Part shown: positions 34,087 to 41,855 of the stretch, one piece after another
Position numbering within the stretch: the stretch's first letter is position 1
Layout: each line of letters begins with the position of its first letter
Made by a program: the position numbers and the translations under genes
Source of the DNA: JBLIDK01 sp047632595
Lineage (GTDB): Bacteria > Bacteroidota > Bacteroidia > Sphingobacteriales > Sphingobacteriaceae
Assembly: GCA_047632595.1 (NCBI GenBank)
Contig: JBLIDK010000013.1
Location: forward strand, 1-43,193
Direction: 5' to 3'
Length of the DNA stretch: 43,193 nt
Notes under the pieces: model-generated
The model's input: only the letters and a program-made list of their open reading frames with translations
The model's database searches: none
Told to the model about the DNA's origin: nothing

Positions 34087-35778
34087 CTAATTAAATTGAA
34101 AGTAAGGTTTTTCATTAAATAGTGTAATTCTTATTTTTTTATTTATTACCGCATAACGCACATCATTAAAAAGGAAAATGTAGGGAACTTGATTGTTTAT
34201 TGAGTCTCTCAGTTCTTTTCGAATGGTTAATAATTTGACCGAATCACTTGTTGTATTCATCTTTGTTAGCAAACTATCGGTGTATGAAGAGCCAAATCCG
34301 GTAAAATTGGTGTTTGTTGACTCACTAGCTTGTTGCCACAGCTGACTTAAATCATTGGGGTACTTACTCATTCCCCAAGTTCCTAATAAAGCTTCAAAAT
34401 CACCTGAGGATCTCTTACTTATCAATGCTTCGCCCATTAGGCCATTTGCTTCCACTTTAATTGAATGTTTTGCAAATTCGCCAACAATCAGTTGTACAAT
34501 TTCAGTAGTTTCTTTATCCTCAGAATTGTACAAAAGGCTAAAACTAGCTTCAGCGATAGTAGGATTGGCAGTAATAAACTCATTTAAAAGAGTTAGTCCT
34601 ATAGCTGTGTTAGTTTTAATTGGGCTAAACATAGACCATTGATTCGTAAAATCGATAGTAGTCCAGTAACTGCTGTCATGATTTAAAACAAGTTTAGCAA
34701 TTTGTTCTTTTGGCATTATTAGTTGAATTGCTTTCCTGAATTTAGTTTTTGATACAATGGAAGAGTTACTTGTAGTATTAAAGGCCATGTACCAATAACT
34801 AGGGGTGCTTATCTTGATAAAATTATAATCACTACTGGCATTTGATTTTAATAATGCTTCAAAATTTGTTTTATCTAATGAAAAACTAATGTCATAGTTG
34901 TTATCTTGGAAATTGAGTTTAGTAACTGTTGGGTTTTTATTCACTGTAAAAACTATCGTATCAGGACTCGTACTATTGGTATAGCTTTTATTAACTAAGG
35001 TTATTTTTGTTTTGGGTTCGAAGTTTAAGACTTTATATGCGCCAGCATTGTACTCGTTAAAATTGTCTATACTGATATTTAGGGTGTTAATTTTTTTGGA
35101 TATTGAATTTATCAGCTCTTGATTATGTTCAAAGTTAGTATTGCTCTTTACTTGTTGGAATGAAATGGATCTCAAATTGAAATTAGGATCGAAGAAGGAC
35201 TCTTTCAATATTGGAAAGCCCAATGACATCAAGGAATTAAAGATGGTAAGGTCTTTAAATTTAAAACGAACGGAACTGTCGTCAGAAACTGATATTGAAT
35301 CTAATTTTTTTAGATACGCTTTGGCGTAAGAATTGTTGACTAGGGGCATGGAATATACCTTAAAAGAAAACAAAACATCCAATGCAGAAACTAGGGAAGA
35401 GTCTCCCCAATACTGTTCATTTAATTTATAATAAACACTATTGACATCCGAATCTTTCGAATACCAAGTAGCCAAATCAGCATTTAAGAGGCCAGTTTTA
35501 TAGTCTCTTTTAACTAAATACTTACAAGTATACCCAGATATAATATCTGAGATGCCTGAATAATTGTGTGTGGTGTTTAATGTTGCAGGTAAGGATGTAA
35601 CGTGTATTACAACTTTAGACCTTTTTACAGTATCACCACTTTTAGGATTTAAAGTAATGAATTTTTTATCAGAGTCATAACTAAAATAATTGCCCTCAAA
35701 TGTGCTGTGTTGTTCAGTACAAGAGGAATTAACCAAAAATGATAACGCTATAATTATTAGTCGATTAAAATATTTCAT
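34087..35778 (-). CDS. Extracellular solute-binding lipoprotein (SBP_bac_5-like) of a peptide-type importer
   Basis: 563 residues. The signal peptide MKYFNRLIIIALSFLVNSSC has a lipobox, with the lipid-bearing Cys at 20. The mature domain has the long family-5 architecture; TFNHTHNYSG-like N-terminal strands, KEQIAKLVLNHDSSYW and the late GTWGMSKYPNDLSQLW are typical of oligopeptide-binding proteins. It is the first gene of the operon with the two permeases and would bring the substrate to them. The substrate (peptide, nickel or other) cannot be told. Confidence 0.83.
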   Translation of the reverse strand: MKYFNRLIIIALSFLVNSSCTEQHSTFEGNYFSYDSDKKFITLNPKSGDTVKRSKVVIHVTSLPATLNTTHNYSGISDIISGYTCKYLVKRDYKTGLLNADLATWYSKDSDVNSVYYKLNEQYWGDSSLVSALDVLFSFKVYSMPLVNNSYAKAYLKKLDSISVSDDSSVRFKFKDLTIFNSLMSLGFPILKESFFDPNFNLRSISFQQVKSNTNFEHNQELINSISKKINTLNISIDNFNEYNAGAYKVLNFEPKTKITLVNKSYTNSTSPDTIVFTVNKNPTVTKLNFQDNNYDISFSLDKTNFEALLKSNASSDYNFIKISTPSYWYMAFNTTSNSSIVSKTKFRKAIQLIMPKEQIAKLVLNHDSSYWTTIDFTNQWSMFSPIKTNTAIGLTLLNEFITANPTIAEASFSLLYNSEDKETTEIVQLIVGEFAKHSIKVEANGLMGEALISKRSSGDFEALLGTWGMSKYPNDLSQLWQQASESTNTNFTGFGSSYTDSLLTKMNTTSDSVKLLTIRKELRDSINNQVPYIFLFNDVRYAVINKKIRITLFNEKPYFQFN

Positions 35779-35993
35779 ATATTCCTAAAAGTAGGAACTT
35801 AGAAGCATTTCGACTAATGATGTAGTTAAATTTCTTACATTTCTTAATCCCTTCGCTCATTAGTTGCTCCCTCAATTTTATTAAAAATCTTATATTTTCT
35901 AGAATATGCTATTTATTGCGCTCTATTTGAAATCATAATAATCATATAAACAAGTATATAAGCTTTGTATTGTTAATTAATTATCTAAATAAA

Positions 35994-36107
35994 TTGAAAA
36001 ATAGTTGTATTAAACTGAGCTTTTTGTTTTTAATCTTTGCCTTACCAATGATGAATTATGCGACCAATAATTATTTAGAGCTTAGCAAGCTAGGTGAAAA
36101 ACTTTAA
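35994..36107 (+). pseudogene. Decayed signal-peptide fragment
   Basis: TTG at 35994 opens a frame reading MKNSCIKLSFLFLIFALPMM, a convincing signal peptide, then NYATNNYLELSKLGEKL and TAA at 36105. After the stop the same frame continues for 15 codons (YHDENSVNG...). It has no full-length product and is read as the remnant of a secreted protein. Support is moderate because the fragment is short and the start is not ATG. Confidence 0.4.
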
Positions 36108-36114
36108 TATCATG

Positions 36115-36390
36115 ATGAAAACTCAGTTAACGGATTTTCAATATTCTGTTAACTGTAAACACAATTGTAACGAAACGGCTTATAAAACATAAGCCTACCA
36201 CTTTCCTGAAGATAACAGGCAACCCCTAACAGCGCCCAAGTTAGCGCAGGAATATTTGGTAGGTTTTTTAGAATTACATAATAATGTTATTTCATTAAGG
36301 ACAAATGATGTAAACCAAATGCGATAACAGTTGATAAGAGCACTAACTAACAGCACAGTAATCATTGAAGAGATTGTATTTTTACCATAA
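36115..36390 (+). pseudogene. Unrecognised coding remnant with two in-frame TAA codons
   Basis: From ATG 36115 (MKTQLTDFQYSVNCKHNCNE) the frame is open except for TAA at 36190-36192 and 36325-36327, until a final stop at 36388. The stretch between the two stops (AYHFPEDNRQPLTAPKLAQE, then YLVGFLELHNNVISL) has plain protein-like composition and about 49 percent GC, well above the surrounding DNA. The family is not recognised. Both stops are explained by CAA to TAA changes. The decay interpretation is inference. Confidence 0.45.
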
Positions 36391-36398
36391 ATAGGAGT

Positions 36399-36500
36399 AT
36401 GCGTAAATTTACATTATTAGGAGTATGTGTAGGAGGATACTTCTAATTTCCTGTATGTCATTTGCCCAAGTTCTGGGCGAATGGCAGGCAGGGTAACTAA
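36399..36500 (+). pseudogene. Frameshifted signal-peptide remnant
   Basis: ATG 36399 reads MRKFTLLGVCVGGYF then TAA. Shifting one base within GGATACTT restores LLISCMSFAQVLGEWQAG, with a normal signal-peptidase site SFAQ, before a stop about 36500. It is the start of a lost secreted protein. Because the fragment is short, confidence is moderate. Confidence 0.45.
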
Positions 36501-36541
36501 GCTTGAGGTAACAATCAATCTCCAAACTTTTAAGTCTAACA

Positions 36542-37375
36542 ATGAAAATTAACCTAATACGTGTTTTGATTTTATTTCATTTGCACAGAGGTAAAGGCAC
36601 AAGAGTTAATAATTTTTAAAGCTAATAGTGGTAAATACATTTGGAAGCAAACAGGGTTTTACAATGACACTCTTGTTTCTTTGTCAAGTTGTGACAGTAT
36701 TATCGTTTTTGACTTAACTGTTGGCCAAAAAGAGGACTAATGCAAGTTGAGTCTTGTGATGAATATATTAGTCCGAGTGGCAATCACACCTGGAATATGT
36801 TTGGACAATATTTTGATACGCTAAGCAGTGTTGGTGGTTGTGACAGCATTATCGATATTTCATTAGATATTATAACGGTTGACACTTTTATTTTAACTGT
36901 GGGAGATAGCCTTAAAGCAAATCAATCGGATGCTAATTATCAATGGTATCGCTGCGAAAATAACAACCAACTTGTTTCATTAACTAACGAAACCAATCAA
37001 ACCTTTAAACCAAAGAAAGATGGTTTTTACGCTGTAGCAATAGAAAAAAACAATTGTTCTGACACTTCAGAGTGCGTGGCTTATAAGATAGCATCAACTC
37101 ATAATGAGATCGTAGGGTCTTCATCATTAAAGTTATTCCCTAACCCAACAAACTCTCAATTAAATATTGAATTCATGAACCCACATTCTGGAGAAAATGT
37201 TGAAATTGTTATTATAGATGTACAAGGAAGAGTTGTGCAAAAGGTATTCAATGGAAGATTGAATACAGGGAGTTATAAGAATGAGATTAAGTTAGAAGTT
37301 AGAACAGGTGTTAATTTTGTTAGGGTCAGTTCTGATTTCGAAACATTTTATAATAAAGTAATAGTCAAATATTAG
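36542..37375 (+). pseudogene. T9SS secreted protein gene with two frameshifts
   Basis: ATG 36542 begins MKINLIRVLILF. A one-base shift continues FICTEVKAQELIIFKANSGK (signal-peptidase site at VKAQ) and a repeat of the type SSCDSIIVFDLTVG. This frame stops at TAA near 36740; the next repeat (VESCDEYISPSGNHTWNMFG, then GGCDSIIDISLDI) and the sorting domain (LKLFPNPTNSQLNIEF, FVRVSSDFETFYNKVIVKY) lie in another frame, open from 36740 to 37375. An Ig-like unit (DANYQWYRCENN) lies between. A single functional gene would need both frames joined. The C-terminal 211 residues alone lack a signal peptide. Confidence 0.65.
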
Positions 37376-37423
37376 TGACTAACAACCCAATTAACAAAAC
37401 ACAAAAAGGAAATAAATAGAGGT

Positions 37424-37480
37424 TTTAAATTTAATTCAAAAGTAATCAAAAAAGGCTTCTTAGACTCGGAAAGCCTTTTT
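37424..37480. repeat. Terminator-bearing dispersed repeat, copy B
   Basis: The first 34 bases (37424-37457) are identical to 14527-14560. The hairpin AAAAAAGGCTT (37448-37458) and AAGCCTTTTT (37471-37480) has A and T runs on its two sides and can terminate in both directions. It follows the decayed T9SS gene on the plus strand. Confidence 0.75.
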
Positions 37481-37643
37481 ACTTAAGATGAACAATGAAA
37501 ATATATCCTGGACTATTCTTTCATTAAAATGATTGGTTTTAATGAATAAGATTGATCTAAATAATTTAATTGCCTCGAAAATAGTATTTTTGAAGAAGTA
37601 ACTTGAACTTAATAGTTGGTTTCAAATGTTTTATTATTTTTAA

Positions 37644-37651
37644 TACCTTTG
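37644..37651 (+). promoter_or_regulatory. Putative -7 element of the barrel gene at 37691
   Basis: TACCTTTG matches TAnnTTTG. It ends 39 bases before the chosen ATG. A TTG at 37616-37618 lies 25 bases upstream, longer than the usual -33 spacing. Confidence 0.4.
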
Positions 37652-37690
37652 AAATTATCCTAAATTAAAATACACTTGAAGTTGATGAGT

Positions 37691-38506
37691 ATGAAAACCT
37701 TTAAATTAAAACACCTATTTCTACTACTTTTATGTTTTATTCTTAGCACAAAAGTAGGAGCCCAGGAACTGATATTTTTTAAAGATTACAGCGTTAAATC
37801 TGGCTGGGTATTTTCAATAGACACTGAAGTTGTAAAAGCTGAATTAATTGAATATTCTGATTCAATAGTAGAGTTTCCAACTGTTTTGGTTGATTATATT
37901 TATTTTTCTAAGGATAAGATTTTCTATCCGAATTTGGAGGACGAACCTAATAATCATCCAAGTGAGAAATTAGCGTTGAAGGATAAGTATAGTAGTCAGA
38001 TTTTTGAGTTTGGATTGTCATTTCTTGATGATACTGATGATTTTTCGGGAGTCAATTTAGCATTTTACGCTACTTCAGGAAACAATATTTATTATGGTTT
38101 AGAAATATTATTTGATCCCTCGTTGGGAAAAGGCAGGAATAGAAGAGATGCATTAATAAATTACTATACACTTAATGTTGGGTCACAATTTTCAATGTTT
38201 AAAAATTTCTTGGAAATAGGAATGAGATTAAAAGGAGGACTTGCCATTGTTGGAGATTATTATGGAATACAAAATAGAAATACATTAGGTTTTTTAGCTA
38301 TGCCAGAGCTTTATAGTTCTTTGAATTTTTCTATTGCTAGGATTGCGTTAAGTTTGGGTGCTCCACAAACGGTTTATAAGAATAGAGAATCAACTTTTCT
38401 TGTTGATCAATTTATTGATGAGGAATTCTGGGATGTAAACTTTGTTGTAGTTCCAAAATTTTCAGTTTTAATTCCTCTAAATAAATCTCCGAAGAGCAAT
38501 CAATAA
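37691..38506 (+). CDS. Secreted/outer-membrane beta-barrel-like protein, function unknown
   Basis: 271 residues from ATG 37691 (ATG 37685 and TTG 37676 are in frame upstream). The signal peptide (HLFLLLLCFILSTKVGAQ) is followed by ELIFFKDYSVKSGWVFSID, a hydrophilic segment, then alternating beta strands (FEFGLSFLDD, NIYYGLEILFDPSLG, LEIGMRLKGGLAIVG), suggesting a membrane barrel, but the C-terminus (LIPLNKSPKSNQ) lacks the usual terminal aromatic. The mature N-terminus resembles the remnant at 36542 (AQELIIFKANSGK), so both may share ancestry. The function is unknown. Confidence 0.6.
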   Translation: MKTFKLKHLFLLLLCFILSTKVGAQELIFFKDYSVKSGWVFSIDTEVVKAELIEYSDSIVEFPTVLVDYIYFSKDKIFYPNLEDEPNNHPSEKLALKDKYSSQIFEFGLSFLDDTDDFSGVNLAFYATSGNNIYYGLEILFDPSLGKGRNRRDALINYYTLNVGSQFSMFKNFLEIGMRLKGGLAIVGDYYGIQNRNTLGFLAMPELYSSLNFSIARIALSLGAPQTVYKNRESTFLVDQFIDEEFWDVNFVVVPKFSVLIPLNKSPKSNQ

Positions 38507-38532
38507 AGAGATTCTAAAATTTATTCCAAATC

Positions 38533-38580
38533 AAAAAAGGCTTCCCAATTTTGGAAAGCCTTTTTTGATAAAGCAACATA
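38533..38580. terminator. Bidirectional terminator, dispersed repeat copy C
   Basis: AAAAAAGGCTTCC (38533-38545) and GGAAAGCCTTTTTT (38553-38566) form a GC-cored hairpin flanked by A and T runs. It lies between convergent genes (barrel gene, +; YceI gene, -) and can end both transcripts. The hairpin and the flank ATAAAGCAACATA (38568-38580) match copy A at 14551-14598. Confidence 0.85.
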
Positions 38581-38586
38581 CTAAAA

Positions 38587-39216
38587 TTAACCTTTAACTT
38601 GAAGCTTAATGGCTAATTCAATATCGTCTGAAATAACATTTTCTTGAATTGGGTGTTTCCAAGAAACGTCATATTTAGTTCTATCAAAAGTTAAAGTTCC
38701 TGTTGCAGTTCCAGTTTCTTTATCAAAAACTACATTTTGTACAGATTCTGGATTAGTTTTTCCTCTTACAGTTAAGTTTCCAGAAATGGTACTCCCTTCA
38801 GAACCTGTAACTTCGAATGAAGCTGATGGAAATGAACCAACGTCAAAGAAATCAGGACTTGATAAATGACCAACTAATTTAGCAGGACCTTTACCAGCCT
38901 TTTCATCATAGTTGGCATCCGTTGGAGTTATTCCTGATAAGTCAACGGCAAATTTTCCACCTACCACTGATTCTCCTTGAGTAGTTAAAGAGGCTTCAGT
39001 TAATGGAACTGTTCCTTCATGAGAATACATTCCTAACATCGTTCCTTTCCAAGCTACGGTGCTTAGATCAGTTGCTATGTTGTGAGTGATTGTTTCTCCA
39101 GTGTTTTCTTTGCTTTCCTCAGAACCCGCTTCTGTTTTTGATGAAGTTCCGCTACATGCTGTAACTAGTACTCCAATAAATAATACTCCTAGTAATTTTA
39201 TAGTGTTTTTAATCAT
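38587..39216 (-). CDS. YceI-family lipoprotein
   Basis: 209 residues. The signal peptide IKLLGVLFIGVLVTAC carries a lipobox (Cys21), so it is lipidated. After a Ser/Glu-rich linker the domain follows the YceI pattern: VAWKGTMLGMYSHEGTVPLT, KFAVDLSGITPTD, LVGHLSSPDFFDVGSFPSAS, FEVTG, ISGNLTVRGKTNPES, FDRTKYDVSW. YceI folds are lipocalin-like barrels that bind polyisoprenoid lipids. It is probably periplasmic or outer-membrane and single-gene, ended by the shared bidirectional terminator. The binding partner is unknown. Confidence 0.9.
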   Translation of the reverse strand: MIKNTIKLLGVLFIGVLVTACSGTSSKTEAGSEESKENTGETITHNIATDLSTVAWKGTMLGMYSHEGTVPLTEASLTTQGESVVGGKFAVDLSGITPTDANYDEKAGKGPAKLVGHLSSPDFFDVGSFPSASFEVTGSEGSTISGNLTVRGKTNPESVQNVVFDKETGTATGTLTFDRTKYDVSWKHPIQENVISDDIELAIKLQVKG

Positions 39217-39290
39217 GATGTTTTTATATTTTTATATTTGTATATACATCTAATTTAGAAAAGTGTTTGAATAATGTCTAATTATTCATG

Positions 39291-39654
39291 TCAAAATTTT
39301 TGATTTGCTTTTGTTATAGCCAGATTGAGTATTTTAAAATCGATCTTTCCATTCATTAAATTTAAATGTTTTGTAATGGTAATTGACCTTGAGATACGCT
39401 TATCTACATTTTTAACATTACCTGCTATATAAAGTAAATTACATTGTTTTCCAGGAGTCAAATTTTTAAAATGTTCGAATGCCATTGGGTCAGTATCTAA
39501 GGCTGATTGAAATTCTTCAGGCATTTGAAGGCCATATTCACTTTCATCAGAATACATTTATAAACCAATAATCATCGCCTGCAGGCATTATAGCACATTG
39601 AAAGGAATGGCTTTTGTTAATAGAACAAACAATAATCGTAGTATATTTATCTAA
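39291..39654 (-). pseudogene. YdeI/OmpD-associated family gene with internal deletion and frameshift
   Basis: The ORF from ATG 39557 (88 residues) begins MYSDESEYGLQMPEEFQSAL and follows the C-terminal half of the family (LTPGKQCNLLYIAGNVKNVD, KIDFKILN). The N-terminal half is also present upstream in another frame, ending at about 39550: IIVCSINKSHSFQCAIMPAG then DDYWFIN. Relatives have about 22 more residues between these halves, so an internal deletion with frame change is likely, and the very N-terminus is also missing. If translated, the 88-residue part is only about half a domain. Relatives of this type are small cytoplasmic proteins of unclear function. Confidence 0.6.
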
Positions 39655-39751
39655 TTATTGAATTAAAAATGTCAATCTAGTGTTACTATCTTTAATATTA
39701 TCACCAAATTGAGCCTGAGACCCTAAAATTGATTAAAAATCACCTTTGTAA

Positions 39752-40600
39752 ATGTTAAAATTCGGAATTAGTTTTTTGCTATTGTCTTTTGTTATCAAAC
39801 AATTATCAGCACAAAGCCTGTATAAAAACAATTTCAAAATACAACCATTTTTTTCTGGAATCACTGTGGGATTTGGCTCAGTTCAGTTTGAAACAAGAGA
39901 AAATTATTCAGAACTTTTTAGCGACTACAAAAATGAAAAGTTGTCAATTGCAGAAGAATATAATTTTTACTCTCCTGCTTCTTTTACCAATTATGATGAA
40001 AAACTTAGTAATGCCTCAGACATTAACATTGCATTAAATTACTCAGTTATTTTTCCGGCAAATTATACAGAAATTAGAACTAATATTGGTTTTCAGCAGA
40101 ATAAAAGAGAAAGCACTTATAGGTATGATTTTGTGGGTTCAGGTAGTGATTCAAATCAAGATACCGTTCAACTTTTGGCTCTTCAAAATTTAGAGGTGTT
40201 TAGAGATGTTAAATTGGGAGTGGGTGCTTTTTTACAGACACCTCCTATGTACAAATTTATAACTTTATACGCTGGTTTGATGCCAGAATACATTTATACA
40301 ATAAAATCTTCATATGTCCGTGAAACAAACTATCAACTATATTTAACGAATGAAGACCCTGTGGTAATAAATAGTAAGGAAAACTTTAATGGTGAAAGTT
40401 TTGGGAGTCTTTATCTTAATATCCAAGCTGGGATATCTGCAAGAATTAATCGAAAAGTTGGTTTGGGTTTTCAGTTTAGTAAAACAGAGTTAATTTTAGA
40501 TCTAAGCGACACGAAGGATTCATTTATAAGTGGTGCTAGTTTTGGAATTCAATGCAGGTATTACTTTCCAAATAGCAGTATGAATTATTTTAGGAATTAG
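39752..40600 (+). CDS. Outer-membrane beta-barrel protein, function unknown
   Basis: 282 residues. The signal peptide ends LSAQ (residue 21). The rest is a chain of amphipathic strands (IQPFFSGITVGFGSVQF, INIALNYSVIFPAN, EIRTNIGFQQNKRE, VKLGVGAFLQTPPM, FGSLYLNIQAGISARI, VGLGFQFSK, GASFGIQCRYYFP), typical of Bacteroidota outer-membrane barrels. It ends in FRN, so the terminal aromatic is two positions in. A CACCTTTG four bases before the ATG is one mismatch from the -7 consensus. The 3' end overlaps the convergent aspartate kinase gene by 11 bases. The ligand is unknown. Confidence 0.6.
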   Translation: MLKFGISFLLLSFVIKQLSAQSLYKNNFKIQPFFSGITVGFGSVQFETRENYSELFSDYKNEKLSIAEEYNFYSPASFTNYDEKLSNASDINIALNYSVIFPANYTEIRTNIGFQQNKRESTYRYDFVGSGSDSNQDTVQLLALQNLEVFRDVKLGVGAFLQTPPMYKFITLYAGLMPEYIYTIKSSYVRETNYQLYLTNEDPVVINSKENFNGESFGSLYLNIQAGISARINRKVGLGFQFSKTELILDLSDTKDSFISGASFGIQCRYYFPNSSMNYFRN

Positions 40601-41840
40601 TGCTTTTCACTAAATACTGAATAGTGTTTCTGCTCTTTTGTTCCAATAAAATTTCTCTGCTGTTTAGTTCGGTTAAAACCGAGTTTTTATAGTGTCGAAT
40701 AGTGAATAGTTCCAAATTTTTGTTATATCTAACCTTATAGTTTACAGTAAGTTCAGAAATTAGGTGCTCGAAATTTCGCTCCTGCATGTCGCAACAAATA
40801 CTAAAGCTCACTGCACCATTCTGCATGAGGTTTACTTGCCAATTCCATTCTGCAAGGGTGTTAAAGATGTCACTAATATGCGACTCTGCAACAAACTCAT
40901 AATCCTTTGCACTTAATGAGATTAGAACTTGATTGTTTTTATGAATTATATTGGGTTGTAAATCAATTTCAACTGCTTTGTTTGAAATTTTTGTTCCAAT
41001 CTCCTTTGGGTTTTCGAAAGGTCGAACAAACAAAGGAATATTTTTTTCTTGTAATGGTTGAATAGTTTTAGGATGAATTACCGATGCTCCAAAATAAGCC
41101 ATTTCGATTGCTTCGTGGTAATTGATTTCTGAATAAAGTGTAGGGTCTTTAAATTTTTTTGGGTCAGCACTCAAAACTCCAGGAACATCTTTCCAAATTG
41201 TTATGAGCTCGGCATCTAGCAAGTTTGCGAAAATAGCTGCGCTATAGTCAGAACCTTCTCTTCCTAATGTTGTTTTTTCTCCTTTATCATTTCCACCAAT
41301 AAATCCTTGACTAATGTATATGGGTTTTTTAGAAAGTGCTTCCTTTAGATTTTCTTTACTTTTTTGAAAGGACACTTTTGCCTTACGATATTCGCTATTG
41401 GTCTGAATTATTTTAGATGCATTCAACCACTGATGCGAAAGTTTTAAATGAGTGAAATATTCTGAAATAAGAATACTGCTTAGTAGTTCACCAAAGGGAA
41501 CTATTTGATCATATAAAGCATGATAATTGCTTAATCCAACTACTTTAATCGTTTGATTGAGTTGATTAAATGCTTTGGTGAAAACTTCTGAAGTATTGAT
41601 TGATTTGCCTACAAGATTTTGAAAAAGGGTATCATGAAAAGTGTAAATTTCATTTAATGATTCTTCATAGTTATGACTGTCAAAGATAGCTTCAGCAAGT
41701 GTTTCGAAGATATTGGTCATTTTATCCATTGCTGATACCACAACAAACAACGGTTTATCGGTAGCAATAACTATTTCAGCCATCGCTTTAACAGCTTTGG
41801 CATCTTTTATTGACGCTCCCCCAAATTTATAAACTTGCAT
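40590..41840 (-). CDS. Aspartate kinase, monofunctional
   Basis: 416 residues. The N-terminal kinase domain has KFGGAS (5-10), TTLGREGSDYSAAIFANLL and WKDVPGVLSADPKKF, typical of aspartokinases. The C-terminal part from about 290 holds ACT-type segments for feedback control (VLISLSAKDYEFVAESHISD). No homoserine dehydrogenase domain is attached. It makes aspartyl-phosphate, the first step to Lys, Met and Thr. It follows an acetyltransferase gene by 15 bases on the same strand, probably one operon. The last 11 bases overlap the convergent barrel gene. Which amino acid inhibits it is not visible. Confidence 0.92.
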   Translation of the reverse strand: MQVYKFGGASIKDAKAVKAMAEIVIATDKPLFVVVSAMDKMTNIFETLAEAIFDSHNYEESLNEIYTFHDTLFQNLVGKSINTSEVFTKAFNQLNQTIKVVGLSNYHALYDQIVPFGELLSSILISEYFTHLKLSHQWLNASKIIQTNSEYRKAKVSFQKSKENLKEALSKKPIYISQGFIGGNDKGEKTTLGREGSDYSAAIFANLLDAELITIWKDVPGVLSADPKKFKDPTLYSEINYHEAIEMAYFGASVIHPKTIQPLQEKNIPLFVRPFENPKEIGTKISNKAVEIDLQPNIIHKNNQVLISLSAKDYEFVAESHISDIFNTLAEWNWQVNLMQNGAVSFSICCDMQERNFEHLISELTVNYKVRYNKNLELFTIRHYKNSVLTELNSREILLEQKSRNTIQYLVKSTNS

Positions 41841-41855
41841 TGTTGTAAACTTAAT

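Larger units (their letters stand above)
37376..37690. other. 315-base intergenic region with terminator repeat copy B
   Basis: No ORF is supported. It holds the second copy of the dispersed terminator repeat (37424-37480) and, near the right end, a good -7 promoter candidate (37644-37651) for the barrel gene. The rest is AT-rich without recognised sites. Confidence 0.6.

Noticed and set aside
36215..36250. CTAAC...GTTAG and GCGC arms resembling an integron attC site
   Set aside because: The core spacing is only about 9 bases and the RYYYAAC/GTTRRRY ends do not fit; no integrase or cassette genes are present.
36170..36270. GC-rich stretch with nested hairpins and a T run, resembling a structured RNA or riboswitch
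   Set aside because: Reading the same bases in one frame from ATG 36115 gives long protein-like sequence with only two TAA codons, so a decayed coding remnant explains the GC content and the pairing better. The alignments needed to separate the two could not be run.
30755..36390. Idea that TAA is reassigned to an amino acid in this genome or element
   Set aside because: Most intact genes in the window, including those beside the interrupted ones, end normally in TAA; five local losses in clustered accessory or decayed genes are better explained by CAA to TAA mutation.
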